A DNA stretch of 64,000 nt. Origin: JASLCR01 sp964384345. Its GTDB lineage: Bacteria; Patescibacteriota; Saccharimonadia; Saccharimonadales; Saccharimonadaceae. The notes beneath the pieces are model-generated. The model was not told where the DNA came from and made no database searches. It saw only the letters and a program-made list of their open reading frames with translations. Where the stretch lies: positions 1-64,000 of the forward strand of contig CAYLKD010000002.1 in the NCBI GenBank assembly GCA_964384345.1, given 5' to 3'. Made by a program: the position numbers and the translations under genes. Below are positions 25,826 to 33,855 of the stretch, piece after piece. Each line of letters begins with the position of its first letter. Position 1 is the first letter of the stretch.

Positions 25826-27832
25826 TTATAGCTTTGCACGTCTGAGCAACTGAGCATTGAATGCAACTACAACAGTTGAAACCGACATAAGTACAGCTCC
25901 AAGAGCAGGAGCAAGAACAATACCAGCTCCATAAAGTACGCCAGCTGCCAATGGTATTGCGAATACGTTATAGCCCGTAGCCCAACCGAGGTTCTGCAAC
26001 ATCTTACGATAGGTAGCCTTTGAGAGGTTGATTACCTTTACTACGTCTTGAGGGTCGCTTTTTACCAAGATAATATCTGCCGACTTGATTGCTACATCCG
26101 TGCCAGCACCAATCGCTATACCAATATCTGCTTGTGTAAGAGCGGGTGCATCATTGATACCATCGCCGACCATTGCAACTTGCTGTCCATTTTTCTGTAA
26201 CTCTTTGACTTTAGCCGCCTTATCTTCTGGTCTAACCTCGGCAAAATACTGGTCTAAGCCGAGCTGTTTTGACACATAAGCCGCAACTTCGTCTGAGTCG
26301 CCTGTTATCATTGCTGTCTTTATGCCCATTGATTTTAGAGTTGCGATAGTCTGCTTAGATTGTTCACGCACTATATCGGCTAATCCCAATGCTCCAATGA
26401 CATTTTTGTTGGTAATTAGATACACCTCTGTCTTGCCCTCTTTAGCGGCTTGCTTTACAGCTTTGGCAATTTCAGCAGGAACGATTAGCTTGTTTTCTTC
26501 AATATAGCGGTAGCTGGCGGCAATATACACTTCATTACCGTGCAGAATACCTTGCACTCCTAAACCAGGCAAGGCTTTGAAGTTAGCAACCTTATCAAGA
26601 TGAACGTGCTGTTCCTCGGCTTTTCGTACAATTCCTTTGCCGACAATATGTTCACTGTTCTGCTCAAGGCTGGCAGTGAGATGCAATACGTCTTCACCCG
26701 TATAGCCTTTTGTCGCCCACACATCAGTAACGCCGTGTTCGCCTTTCGTCAGAGTACCTGTCTTATCAAATAGCACCCAGTCCAGCTTACGAGCTGCTTC
26801 CAGAGCAATACGTTTACGTACGAGCAACCCATTCTTTGCTGACAATGCCGTAGAGATTGATACGACCAGTGGTATTGCCAAGCCAAGTGCGTGTGGACAA
26901 GCGATAATCAGGACAGTTACTGACCGCTCTAGTGCAAAGTTCACATCTTTGGCTATGAGCCAGAATACAAAGGTCGCAATGGCAGTAGCGATTGCTATGA
27001 TTGTCAGATAAAAAGCAGCCTTGTCTGCCAATACTTGAACATTTGACTTTGAACTTTGTGCTTCGGCTACCAACCGCATAATCCCTGCGAGTGCCGTATC
27101 TTGACCGAGCTTAGTAACTTTTACAGTCAGTGAGCCATCTTGGTTGCCTGTACCTGCAACAACTTCATCGTTTATAGTTTTACTGACAGGCTTACTTTCG
27201 CCTGTAATGACAGCTTCGTCAACAGATGAACTGCCATCTACAATCAGCCCATCAACAGGGATACTTGAGCCAGGTCGTATCAGTACCAAGTCGCCAACTT
27301 TTAGCTCGCTTACCAATGCTTGCTTTGGTTTACCGTTGACTAGCTTTTCAGCTTTGTCAGGTAGCAGTTTAGATATAGCGTCTAAAGCGTTTTCAGCTTT
27401 AGCAACCGATGCCATTTCTAGCCAGTGTCCGAGCAGCATAATTGTTACTAGGGTTGCCAGCTCCCAGAAGAAACCATCGCCCTCTATGAAGAATTGCGTT
27501 GCTACGCTATACACATAAGCCGTGATAATTGCCAGGCTGATGAGCGTCATCATACCTGGCAATTTGGCTTTTAGCTCGCCCCACGCACTCTTTATGAACA
27601 CTAGACCACCATAGAAAAAGATGATTGTGCTAAACACGAATGGCACATACTGCGAACCAGCAAAGGCTGGCGGCGTGAAGCTAAGCCAATGTTGTATCAT
27701 CTCAGAATACGCAAGTACAGGTAGCGTTAGCAGCAATGACAGCCAGAACTTATCCTTGAACATTGCTACGGAATGTCCTGCGTGTTTATCGTGGTCTTGA
27801 TGCTCAGAGTGTTCGTGTTGCGAGTGTTCCAT
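25826..27832 (-). CDS. CPH-type heavy-metal (copper/silver) P1B ATPase, CopB-like
   Basis: A 668-aa pump with a His-rich cytoplasmic N-terminus (residues 2-20, HSQHEHSEHQDHDKHAGH-like), then membrane helices, TGES (actuator), the CPH metal motif in IACPHALGLAIPL, DKTGTLT (phosphorylated Asp), and a GDGINDAPAL hinge. CPH instead of CPC marks the CopB (P1B-3) type rather than CopA. It exports copper or silver from the cytoplasm. It is the last gene of the CsoR-controlled operon and starts 1 nt after the DUF305 stop, indicating translational coupling. Confidence 0.95.
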   Translation of the reverse strand: MEHSQHEHSEHQDHDKHAGHSVAMFKDKFWLSLLLTLPVLAYSEMIQHWLSFTPPAFAGSQYVPFVFSTIIFFYGGLVFIKSAWGELKAKLPGMMTLISLAIITAYVYSVATQFFIEGDGFFWELATLVTIMLLGHWLEMASVAKAENALDAISKLLPDKAEKLVNGKPKQALVSELKVGDLVLIRPGSSIPVDGLIVDGSSSVDEAVITGESKPVSKTINDEVVAGTGNQDGSLTVKVTKLGQDTALAGIMRLVAEAQSSKSNVQVLADKAAFYLTIIAIATAIATFVFWLIAKDVNFALERSVTVLIIACPHALGLAIPLVVSISTALSAKNGLLVRKRIALEAARKLDWVLFDKTGTLTKGEHGVTDVWATKGYTGEDVLHLTASLEQNSEHIVGKGIVRKAEEQHVHLDKVANFKALPGLGVQGILHGNEVYIAASYRYIEENKLIVPAEIAKAVKQAAKEGKTEVYLITNKNVIGALGLADIVREQSKQTIATLKSMGIKTAMITGDSDEVAAYVSKQLGLDQYFAEVRPEDKAAKVKELQKNGQQVAMVGDGINDAPALTQADIGIAIGAGTDVAIKSADIILVKSDPQDVVKVINLSKATYRKMLQNLGWATGYNVFAIPLAAGVLYGAGIVLAPALGAVLMSVSTVVVAFNAQLLRRAKL

Positions 27833-27833
27833 T

Positions 27834-28529
27834 TTAGTGGCTCATACCCGACATAGAATTGGTCGTATCGCTAGTAGAATATCCCCAGTCTTTCTGCCAC
27901 TGCTTCATTTGGTTTATTTCTTTAGTTTGAGCCGTGACGATAGCAACAGTTAAGTCTTTTACTTCTTGATGTTGAGCGTTCGTTTTGCCTGTTGCCGCCA
28001 TATTTATAGCCGACTGATGGTGCATAATCATTTGCTCAAGGAATGCCTTATCAAATGCTTCGCCGGTTTTGCCGTTTAGCTCATCCATCATTCCAGCATT
28101 GGTGTTCATCATACCCATTGAACTGTGGTCTTCCATCATTTCGCCACTGCTGGCAGGATAGCCCCACGTCTTTTGCCAAGCAGTCATATCGGTAATCTCA
28201 GTCGTTTGAGCGGACACAATGGCTTTAGCTAAGTCTTTCACTTCTTGATGGCTGGCATTGGTTAGGGCAAGGTTTGCCATATCAACCGCACCCTGATGAT
28301 GGGCTATCATATTGGCAAGGAACATCTTGTCGTACTCTTCGCCCTTGAGTGCAGCGTACTGCTTATAGTCTGCCGAGCTAGTATCAGCTTGTACTGCCGA
28401 CTGCGAGTTTGATTTGCTCATCATATTGCCGTCCATCGTATCGTTATTGCGACTGATGGCGTAAATACTAACACCTGCAATAGCAACTACTGCGATGATT
28501 GCGACGATGATTATGTTGTTCTTTTTCAT
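27834..28529 (-). CDS. Membrane-anchored double DUF305 copper-binding protein
   Basis: A 231-aa protein with an N-terminal anchor (residues 4-25), then two DUF305 repeats (IAHHQGAVDMA at ~75 and IMHHQSAINMA at ~168) separated by a Met/His-rich linker (MMEDHSSMGMMNTNAGMM). DUF305 proteins bind copper outside the membrane and commonly accompany copper pumps. GGAGAA precedes the ATG. It probably collects copper exported by the ATPase next to it. Confidence 0.93.
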   Translation of the reverse strand: MKKNNIIIVAIIAVVAIAGVSIYAISRNNDTMDGNMMSKSNSQSAVQADTSSADYKQYAALKGEEYDKMFLANMIAHHQGAVDMANLALTNASHQEVKDLAKAIVSAQTTEITDMTAWQKTWGYPASSGEMMEDHSSMGMMNTNAGMMDELNGKTGEAFDKAFLEQMIMHHQSAINMAATGKTNAQHQEVKDLTVAIVTAQTKEINQMKQWQKDWGYSTSDTTNSMSGMSH

Positions 28530-28576
28530 ATTTTCTCCAAAGTTAAGTTGATGCTACTTGAGTAAACAATCGCATC

Positions 28577-28939
28577 CTATACTCGGAAGACACCGTACAA
28601 AATATAAATCGGTATCTTTGGCGGCGGCTTTATCTCTGCCGCATACAAGCGTTGGGCAGCCGATTTTTCATCCGTTTGCAATGTCTGGTTCTGTGCATAG
28701 AAAGCTATCGCTGGTTCGGTATCATCTTCGCTTTCATCATTGTTGATGACATTATCTTCCTTGTTGATAACTGCCGTGCGGCAAAGGGTAGCACAGGAGG
28801 TTGCGTCGCTTGAGCCGTGGTTCATACCGCTCATCTCGTGCGAGGGCATTGCCGACATAGCAGATGCGTGGCTAACCGAGTTGAGCATCAATACAGCTAA
28901 CAAAACTAAAATGTTTTTTATAGCTGTTAGGCACTTCAC
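28577..28939 (-). CDS. Secreted Met/His-rich small protein of the copper operon
   Basis: A 120-aa protein with a signal peptide (residues 1-~26, ending SHASA), followed by a Met/His-rich stretch (MSAMPSHEMSGMNHGSS) and a CATLC pair, all typical soft-metal ligands. The C-terminus is Pro/Tyr-rich. It resembles small periplasmic or surface copper-binding proteins, but no family is certain. It begins with GTG 2 nt after the csoR stop, with AGGGG as SD. Confidence 0.82.
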   Translation of the reverse strand: MKCLTAIKNILVLLAVLMLNSVSHASAMSAMPSHEMSGMNHGSSDATSCATLCRTAVINKEDNVINNDESEDDTEPAIAFYAQNQTLQTDEKSAAQRLYAAEIKPPPKIPIYILYGVFRV

Positions 28940-28941
28940 GT

Positions 28942-29226
28942 TTATTTACCCCTGATATTCGTCAGCTCGTAAAGTGATAGAAGTTCAGCAATGGCTTTTT
29001 CTTGCTCATCTTCCGAACTGGAACTTAGGTTTTCTTTAATGTGCGTTCGTACGTGATTTTCAAGTATCAGCTTATTGAGCGAACCGATAGACTTTTGTAT
29101 GGCTAGGCTCTGGGTCAATATGTCCATACAGTAGTCTTCGTTTTCAATCATCTTTTGAACGCCTCGCATTTGCCCCTCAAGTATCTTGGCTCGGTGTAAC
29201 GCTCGCTTCTTTATATCGCCTATCAT
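28942..29226 (-). CDS. csoR: CsoR-family copper-sensing repressor
   Basis: A 94-aa all-helical repressor. KKRALHRAKILEGQMRGVQKMIENEDYCMDIL gives the conserved Arg and first Cys ligand, and ENHVRTHI gives His then His where most CsoR have His-x3-Cys. It binds DNA without copper and lets go when Cu(I) binds. I chose the start at 29226 because the predicted operator (29240-29254) lies just upstream; a longer frame to 29262 would put the operator inside the gene. First gene of the operon with three copper-handling genes. Confidence 0.9.
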   Translation of the reverse strand: MIGDIKKRALHRAKILEGQMRGVQKMIENEDYCMDILTQSLAIQKSIGSLNKLILENHVRTHIKENLSSSSEDEQEKAIAELLSLYELTNIRGK

Positions 29227-29239
29227 ACCTCTTACTATA

Positions 29240-29254
29240 TACCCCCTAGGGGTA
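29240..29254. promoter_or_regulatory. CsoR operator (G-tract palindrome)
   Basis: TACCCC-CTA-GGGGTA, an inverted repeat with GC tracts around a short centre, is the known style of CsoR binding sites. It lies 14 nt upstream of the csoR start and would autoregulate the whole copper operon. Confidence 0.8.
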
Positions 29255-29367
29255 CTATGCAAACGACGTGTTGGTAGGGGGGTAGTCGTCCTTTACTGCA
29301 CTAAAAGAACACTCCGCCGTATAAATGCCTAATTTGTGGGAGCAGAATTGCCAAGCGTTTTTCGTAG

Positions 29368-29595
29368 CTAAATGTCTTTGAACAAATCAGCAACATTAAC
29401 CTTTAGACTGGTTGCGATTTTATTCAAAGTACCGAGCCTAGCCCAGCGTTTGCCAGTTTCTATATAGGCAATAGCCACAACGCTCATACCTATATTCTCA
29501 GCTAGTTCCTGCTGTGTAACGCCACGACTTTTACGAACCTCGGCAATTCTTTTGCCGAATGCTTTCATCAGTTTTTGTTCTTGTGCATTTGTCAT
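29368..29595 (-). CDS. XRE-family helix-turn-helix regulator
   Basis: A 75-aa Cro/CI-type DNA-binding protein (RKSRGVTQQELAENIGMSVVAIAYIETGKR is the HTH). Small XRE repressors are common regulators of mobile elements. It is divergent from the Ltp-type gene, so it may control that gene or the element's maintenance functions. TATAAT lies 15 nt upstream of the start. Confidence 0.92.
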   Translation of the reverse strand: MTNAQEQKLMKAFGKRIAEVRKSRGVTQQELAENIGMSVVAIAYIETGKRWARLGTLNKIATSLKVNVADLFKDI

Positions 29596-29708
29596 ACACC
29601 TAGCGTAGAAATTATAAACAGATAGTTACATAAACTAACTGTTTATTTTTAGTAGGTGATGTTATATATTTACAGAGACAGACTAAACAAGGAGTATAGG
29701 TAACGAAA

Positions 29709-30209
29709 ATGGCAGAAAAGAAGAAAAACTGGTTCGGACGACACAAGGTACTAACTGTAATTGGCGTGATTGTTTTATTGGCAATTATCGGCGGTGCAGC
29801 TGGCGGCGGTAACAAATCTAATACCACGAGCAGTAGCGACACAACGGCAAGCACTTCTAGCAAAACCCAACCAGCAGCACAAGAGGCAAAGCAACCTGAC
29901 GTACCAGCTGAGTACAAGTCGGCACTAGCCCAAGCTAAGACTTACTCTAGTAGTTTGCACCTATCAAAGCAGGGCGTGTATGACCAACTAGTTTCAGAAT
30001 ACGGCGGTAAGTTCACTGCACCTGCCGCACAATACGCAATAGATAATGTTCAGGCTGACTGGAATGCGAATGCTCTTGCCCAAGCAAAAACCTACCAAAA
30101 TAGTTTGCACCTATCGCCAGCTGGGGTACACGACCAGTTAGTGTCGGAAAATGGCGGTAAGTTCACGACAGCAGAGGCAGATTACGCCATTGCCCACTTG
30201 AACGATTAG
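29709..30209 (+). CDS. Ltp-family surface protein with two repeats (superinfection-exclusion type)
   Basis: A 166-aa protein with a basic start, one membrane anchor (residues ~14-32), a Ser/Thr-rich linker and two ~45-aa Ltp repeats (ALAQAKTYSSSLHLSKQGVY... and ALAQAKTYQNSLHLSPAGVH..., each with QLVSExGGKF). In Streptococcus phage TP-J34 the Ltp lipoprotein blocks DNA injection by other phages; a similar exclusion role here is inferred. The anchor is a helix, not a lipobox. Its last 4 nt overlap the convergent gene. Confidence 0.88.
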   Translation: MAEKKKNWFGRHKVLTVIGVIVLLAIIGGAAGGGNKSNTTSSSDTTASTSSKTQPAAQEAKQPDVPAEYKSALAQAKTYSSSLHLSKQGVYDQLVSEYGGKFTAPAAQYAIDNVQADWNANALAQAKTYQNSLHLSPAGVHDQLVSENGGKFTTAEADYAIAHLND

Positions 30210-30817
30210 CGTGTTACCTCAACGGATACGTACTTCATAATAAGCGGGTCATTCTTAGGGTCGTAGTTTTCACTTGGCTTGCAGTAACGAAAACTCTTGT
30301 AAGGCACTCGGTACTTACCCTGTTTGCCTATCTTACCCTTGAACCTTGTGAAAAACTGCGGTCTGTAGGCAGTATCGTCGCCAACAGGGTCAACGTAAGC
30401 TATCCACCCGTAAGGCACTACGCCAACTTCAAGAACGTTGAAACCTGCTTTCTTTTTCGTCTTTTGCAATGTTACATTTCCATCAGCGTCCAAGTACGCT
30501 TCTTGCACAGAATTGAAAAACTCAACGCCATCAAAACTATACCCTTTTAGTTCGGCAGCTTGATATGTGTAGCCGTGCCGATTTTCTTCATTGTTGTGCG
30601 GGTAATCCTTTTTATAACGTTTGACGTTGATAAACTCTATCTTGCTGTTATAGCCTTTGCGAATGTCTGCGAGTAGCACATCAACTTGCTTTCGCACTTT
30701 TGCACCGTGTGCCATTTCATCCTGAAACGTCAGCCGCTTGGATAAAAAGTAGATATTGTAGGCAATGAACGATGATACGAATAGACCAATTATCGCAATA
30801 ACATCTGATAGGCTCAT
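30206..30817 (-). CDS. Membrane-anchored hypothetical protein of the metal operon
   Basis: A 203-aa protein with an N-terminal membrane helix (residues ~5-25) and a soluble, Tyr/Lys-rich domain. No known motif. It lies 3 nt downstream of the CDF exporter gene and so is probably co-transcribed with it. It may be an accessory of the element rather than of metal transport. Confidence 0.7.
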   Translation of the reverse strand: MSLSDVIAIIGLFVSSFIAYNIYFLSKRLTFQDEMAHGAKVRKQVDVLLADIRKGYNSKIEFINVKRYKKDYPHNNEENRHGYTYQAAELKGYSFDGVEFFNSVQEAYLDADGNVTLQKTKKKAGFNVLEVGVVPYGWIAYVDPVGDDTAYRPQFFTRFKGKIGKQGKYRVPYKSFRYCKPSENYDPKNDPLIMKYVSVEVTR

Positions 30818-30820
30818 TTT

Positions 30821-31711
30821 TTAATGTTGCTCGTGTTCATCGTGCGTAGTGCAGTCTTCTAGTTCAACCTCAATCGTGGCGTGTTGTATATCGTAATCTT
30901 TTCGTAGCTTAGCTTTCACAACCTCAACGATGTTACGACTATCCTTTAGGTCGGTTTCATCAATGGCAATATGACAGCTCAAGGCGTTATAACCTGAGCG
31001 TATAGCCCAGACGTGCATATCATCAACAGAAAGCACCTTATCTGTTTCTGCAATAACTTTAGTCAAGGCGATGATGTCTATTTCTTTTGGCGTACCCTCA
31101 AGCAGTATCTGTACGGCTTCACGAAGTATTTTGAGCGTATTAAATACAAGCAGTGCTGCGATTACCAAACCAACTACACTATCTATCCAAGTAATGCCGC
31201 TGAATAAGATAATCAAACCAGCAATTACTGCACCTAAGGACGAAAGAGCATCGAACGCCATATCAATGAAAGCACTACGCATATTCAAGTCTTTGCGATG
31301 TTTAGATAAAACAATAGCTATCGAGCCATTTACCAATATGCCAACAAAGGCAACAGCGGCAACGATACCACCCTCTACTGGATGCGGATTACCTAGTCGT
31401 TGAATTGCCTCAATCACGATAAAAGCGGCAACAGCGAGCATTACAGTGGCGTTAAGCAGTGCTGCAAGTATAGTTGCCCGTCCGTAACCAAAAGTCTTGC
31501 TATCATTCGCATCACGTCGGGCAACACGATTGGCTACAAACGACACCGTTAACGTGAAAGTATCGGTTAGATTGTGTGCTGCATCAGCGATAAGAGCAAG
31601 GCTACCTGTGAGTATGCCGAAGATAAACTCAATAATTGTGAATAGTGTATTCAAAACTAAGCCGAACTTGATACTATCGTCGTTACTTTCGTGGTCGTGA
31701 TTATGGCTCAT
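30821..31711 (-). CDS. CDF-family divalent cation exporter (CzcD/ZitB-like)
   Basis: A 296-aa protein with six membrane helices and the HD-containing metal sites: ALIADAAHNLTD in TM2 and AFIDMAFDALSSLG in TM5, then a cytoplasmic C-terminal domain. His-rich ends (SHNHDHE at the N-terminus, HDEHEQH at the C-terminus) suggest zinc. It exports Zn/Cd/Co in exchange for protons. A GAGGAAAT SD overlaps the end of the upstream HTH gene. Confidence 0.94.
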   Translation of the reverse strand: MSHNHDHESNDDSIKFGLVLNTLFTIIEFIFGILTGSLALIADAAHNLTDTFTLTVSFVANRVARRDANDSKTFGYGRATILAALLNATVMLAVAAFIVIEAIQRLGNPHPVEGGIVAAVAFVGILVNGSIAIVLSKHRKDLNMRSAFIDMAFDALSSLGAVIAGLIILFSGITWIDSVVGLVIAALLVFNTLKILREAVQILLEGTPKEIDIIALTKVIAETDKVLSVDDMHVWAIRSGYNALSCHIAIDETDLKDSRNIVEVVKAKLRKDYDIQHATIEVELEDCTTHDEHEQH

Positions 31712-31714
31712 TTT

Positions 31715-31906
31715 TTATTTCCTCTTTTCAAGTAGTTTCATAATATCTTCCCGCCGATAGCGTCTGTCATTTCGCAATCCAATACGGACAGCCACTAAGT
31801 AGCCTTTTTTGTCCCAAGCCCTCAAAGTATTTGGATGGCAATTCAGCAGTTCGCTAGTTTCCCTGAGCGTGAGTAACTTCGGCAGCCTTTTACCAGATTG
31901 TGTCAT
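31715..31906 (-). CDS. MerR/excisionase-type HTH protein
   Basis: A 63-aa winged HTH (LLTLRETSELLNCHPNTLRAWDKKGYLVAVRIGLRNDRRYRREDI) of the MerR/excisionase class without an effector domain. It could repress the CDF operon or act as an excisionase for the element. TATAGT lies 6 nt upstream of the ATG at 31906, the reason I reject the longer frame from 31924. It is divergent from the 417-aa element gene. Confidence 0.85.
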   Translation of the reverse strand: MTQSGKRLPKLLTLRETSELLNCHPNTLRAWDKKGYLVAVRIGLRNDRRYRREDIMKLLEKRK

Positions 31907-31951
31907 ACTATAACTATACAGCACTTACCAATTGTAGTGATGAGAGATGTG

Positions 31952-33205
31952 ATGAGCGACAAGGATAAACGCAAACGTAAGCCAAAAAAGGATAAGCCAA
32001 AAGCCGTAGAGCCTACGGTTTCTAAAGCTGCTGATTTTAAAAATAGAAAACTAGCAACTGGTAACTCACTCTCTCTTCGTGAATACAAAGAGTTAAGTGA
32101 AAAAGACGTACACGTCCTTACTCCTGCTGAGCAAAAGCAATTAGCCGAAACACGACAGCAAATGAGAAAGATGACAGAAGTCATTGCTAGTCAGTATGAC
32201 TTTAGTGGTATAGCAAAGATAATGCAGTCGTATGTTGCTCCTACCTTAATAGCTCAACAGACCCTTAGTAAGGCACTAGAAATACACACAACACCAATGC
32301 TGAAAATAGTTGCTGATATGCAGAAACTAACACTGTTTACTGCACAGCCAGCGATTACTCAAATGTTAGACTTACAAAAAACGATGATGCCAGCGATACA
32401 GGCAATTTATCAAAGTACGGCATTTACACAAAATCAATTCTCAGCCCTTGCTGCAGTACAAAAGTCCTTAGCTCTAACTATGCCAACAGAAAGCCTAATT
32501 GCCTCTATAAAAGGTATCCAAGAGGCATTTCAAGCACCACTTATCGCACGTACAATGTTCGCTGATTTTCAGAATATGCACGAGCGTATCTTGCGTGGTT
32601 TAACCTTTGACGTTGGCTCACTCTCAACTAGTATCGAGTTTAGTCGTTCCGAGAGTGTCGATGTCGCAATAGATGAAGTTACGACCGATGATGATATTCT
32701 CATAGCCTCAGCGACCGCAACGCAAACCAATACTTTCGCAGGTATCACTTTTACCAATCAAGCTGGTATGCAACTTATCCTAAACAAGCTAGACGAAAAT
32801 AGTCGTGAAATTGCGGAGCTGCGAAAGCAGCTATTGGCTCGTGATAATCAGCAAGGTCAAATGCTCATAGCCCCATCAACTGTCAGTTTCAAGCGTTCAA
32901 CATCATCAATACAGATTGGCTCATACAAAGTAAGTGTTTCTATTAGCTCAAAACAAACACAGTTTGCCCGTACGGTACTTTCTACACAAGAAACAGCGAG
33001 TAAACGATGGGACATAGAAGACTTGATACTTGCTGCGTTTGGCGAGCGTATCAACAATGACGAGCAAGACTGGATAAACAAAATACGCAATTACATATTT
33101 CAGTTCAACCAAAAAGTGATGATTGCCTCAGGCGGCACAATGCCTAATTATATCGTGCTTGAGGGTATCGAGGTTTTTGTAAATCCTGAATATCTCAATC
33201 AGTAA
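31952..33205 (+). CDS. Element-encoded 417-aa protein, unknown function
   Basis: The N-terminal ~25 residues are very Lys-rich. Residues ~80-230 are a run of amphipathic helices rich in Gln, Ala and Met with repeated ...MLKIVADMQKLT..., ...TQMLDLQKTMM... and ...LAAVQKSLALT... units, like a helical rod. A C-terminal domain follows with a possible winged-helix pattern (RWDIEDLILAAFGERIN...). I do not recognise it. It is the first gene of the plus-strand replication/integration block. In-frame ATGs at 31898 and 31940 are alternatives. Confidence 0.75.
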   Translation: MSDKDKRKRKPKKDKPKAVEPTVSKAADFKNRKLATGNSLSLREYKELSEKDVHVLTPAEQKQLAETRQQMRKMTEVIASQYDFSGIAKIMQSYVAPTLIAQQTLSKALEIHTTPMLKIVADMQKLTLFTAQPAITQMLDLQKTMMPAIQAIYQSTAFTQNQFSALAAVQKSLALTMPTESLIASIKGIQEAFQAPLIARTMFADFQNMHERILRGLTFDVGSLSTSIEFSRSESVDVAIDEVTTDDDILIASATATQTNTFAGITFTNQAGMQLILNKLDENSREIAELRKQLLARDNQQGQMLIAPSTVSFKRSTSSIQIGSYKVSVSISSKQTQFARTVLSTQETASKRWDIEDLILAAFGERINNDEQDWINKIRNYIFQFNQKVMIASGGTMPNYIVLEGIEVFVNPEYLNQ

Positions 33206-33214
33206 ATCCTGACT

Positions 33215-33223
33215 TTATCCACA
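33215..33223 (+). promoter_or_regulatory. DnaA-box-like sequence TTATCCACA
   Basis: A perfect match to the bacterial consensus DnaA box, 10 nt after the 417-aa gene and before the rep block. A single 9-mer can occur by chance, but its position next to a replication gene is suggestive of an element origin. Confidence 0.4.
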
Positions 33224-33229
33224 TATTTA

Positions 33230-33255
33230 AATGGCTTAAATAAGCCATTCTTTTT
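33230..33255 (+). terminator. Intrinsic terminator after the 417-aa gene
   Basis: Stem AATGGCTTA/TAAGCCATT with an AA loop, then C and five T. It separates the 417-aa gene from the rep block, which therefore needs its own promoter or readthrough. Confidence 0.7.
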
Positions 33256-33256
33256 A

Positions 33257-33469
33257 ATGGTTACTGTGGAAGAGATACTGAATAACCAACAACAAGGTAA
33301 AGCTACCAAGACACAACCAGCAGAGCTGAACGAGCAAGCGGTTCATAACTTGGTAGGTTTCTTCGATGTGCTTATTCAGATGGACTTCGCACAGAAGCAA
33401 AAACAACGTAATGAAAGGAATGATGAAGATGGTAATGATTTTCAAAATACTACAAGTGTCGCTACGTAA
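33257..33469 (+). CDS. Small hypothetical element protein (70 aa)
   Basis: Hydrophilic, Gln/Asn-rich, with a central short hydrophobic helix (VHNLVGFFDVLIQM) and a charged tail. The start follows the terminator T-run and lacks an SD. It could be a small regulator of the rep block; no family recognised. Confidence 0.45.
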   Translation: MVTVEEILNNQQQGKATKTQPAELNEQAVHNLVGFFDVLIQMDFAQKQKQRNERNDEDGNDFQNTTSVAT

Positions 33470-33554
33470 GCTCATAGACTGGCTTATGACCGTCTGGCTC
33501 TGGACGAATAAACATCAAAAGGCTGCTGAGGAGCGAAAAAAGTATGGTCGTTAG
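33429..33554 (+). CDS. Possible small membrane protein (41 aa)
   Basis: MVMIFKILQVSLRKLIDWLM... is one amphipathic or membrane helix, followed by a basic, Glu/Lys-rich tail. AAAGGA is 9 nt upstream of the ATG. It overlaps the preceding ORF and the start of the SpoVG-like gene, as in phage-type gene packing. It could also be only a chance frame. Confidence 0.35.
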   Translation: MVMIFKILQVSLRKLIDWLMTVWLWTNKHQKAAEERKKYGR

Positions 33555-33855
33555 CGAAGTAAACATTACGCCAGTAAAACCTACTGACGGACTTGTGGCA
33601 TTCGCAAGTTGTGTAATTGACGGTCAGATATATGTTGGTTCGTTAGGCGTACATCAACTTTTAGATGGTACAGGTTACCGCATAACGTATCCGACCAAAC
33701 GAATTGGCTCACGACAGTTGAACTACTTTCACCCTCTAACCAAAGAAACTGGCAAATTGATTGAGCAAGCGATTGTCGCAAAGTGTATTGAATTATTTGA
33801 AAGAAGTGATGAACATTATGATAGATACAGTAAAGCTACTGATACCCGTACATAA
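33544..33855 (+). CDS. SpoVG-family protein
   Basis: A 103-aa protein matching SpoVG: VNITPVKPTDGLVAFASCVIDG, then GYRITYPTKR (the conserved ..MPSKR.. region) and HPLTKETGKLIEQAIV. SpoVG proteins bind DNA or RNA and affect regulation; small versions are frequent in Gram-positive plasmids and phages next to replication genes, as here. Its end overlaps the rep gene start by 47 nt. Confidence 0.78.
   Translation: MVVSEVNITPVKPTDGLVAFASCVIDGQIYVGSLGVHQLLDGTGYRITYPTKRIGSRQLNYFHPLTKETGKLIEQAIVAKCIELFERSDEHYDRYSKATDTRT

Noticed and set aside
33215..33223. Chromosomal replication origin
   Set aside because: Only one DnaA box and no dnaA/dnaN nearby. It is kept only as a possible element origin feature.
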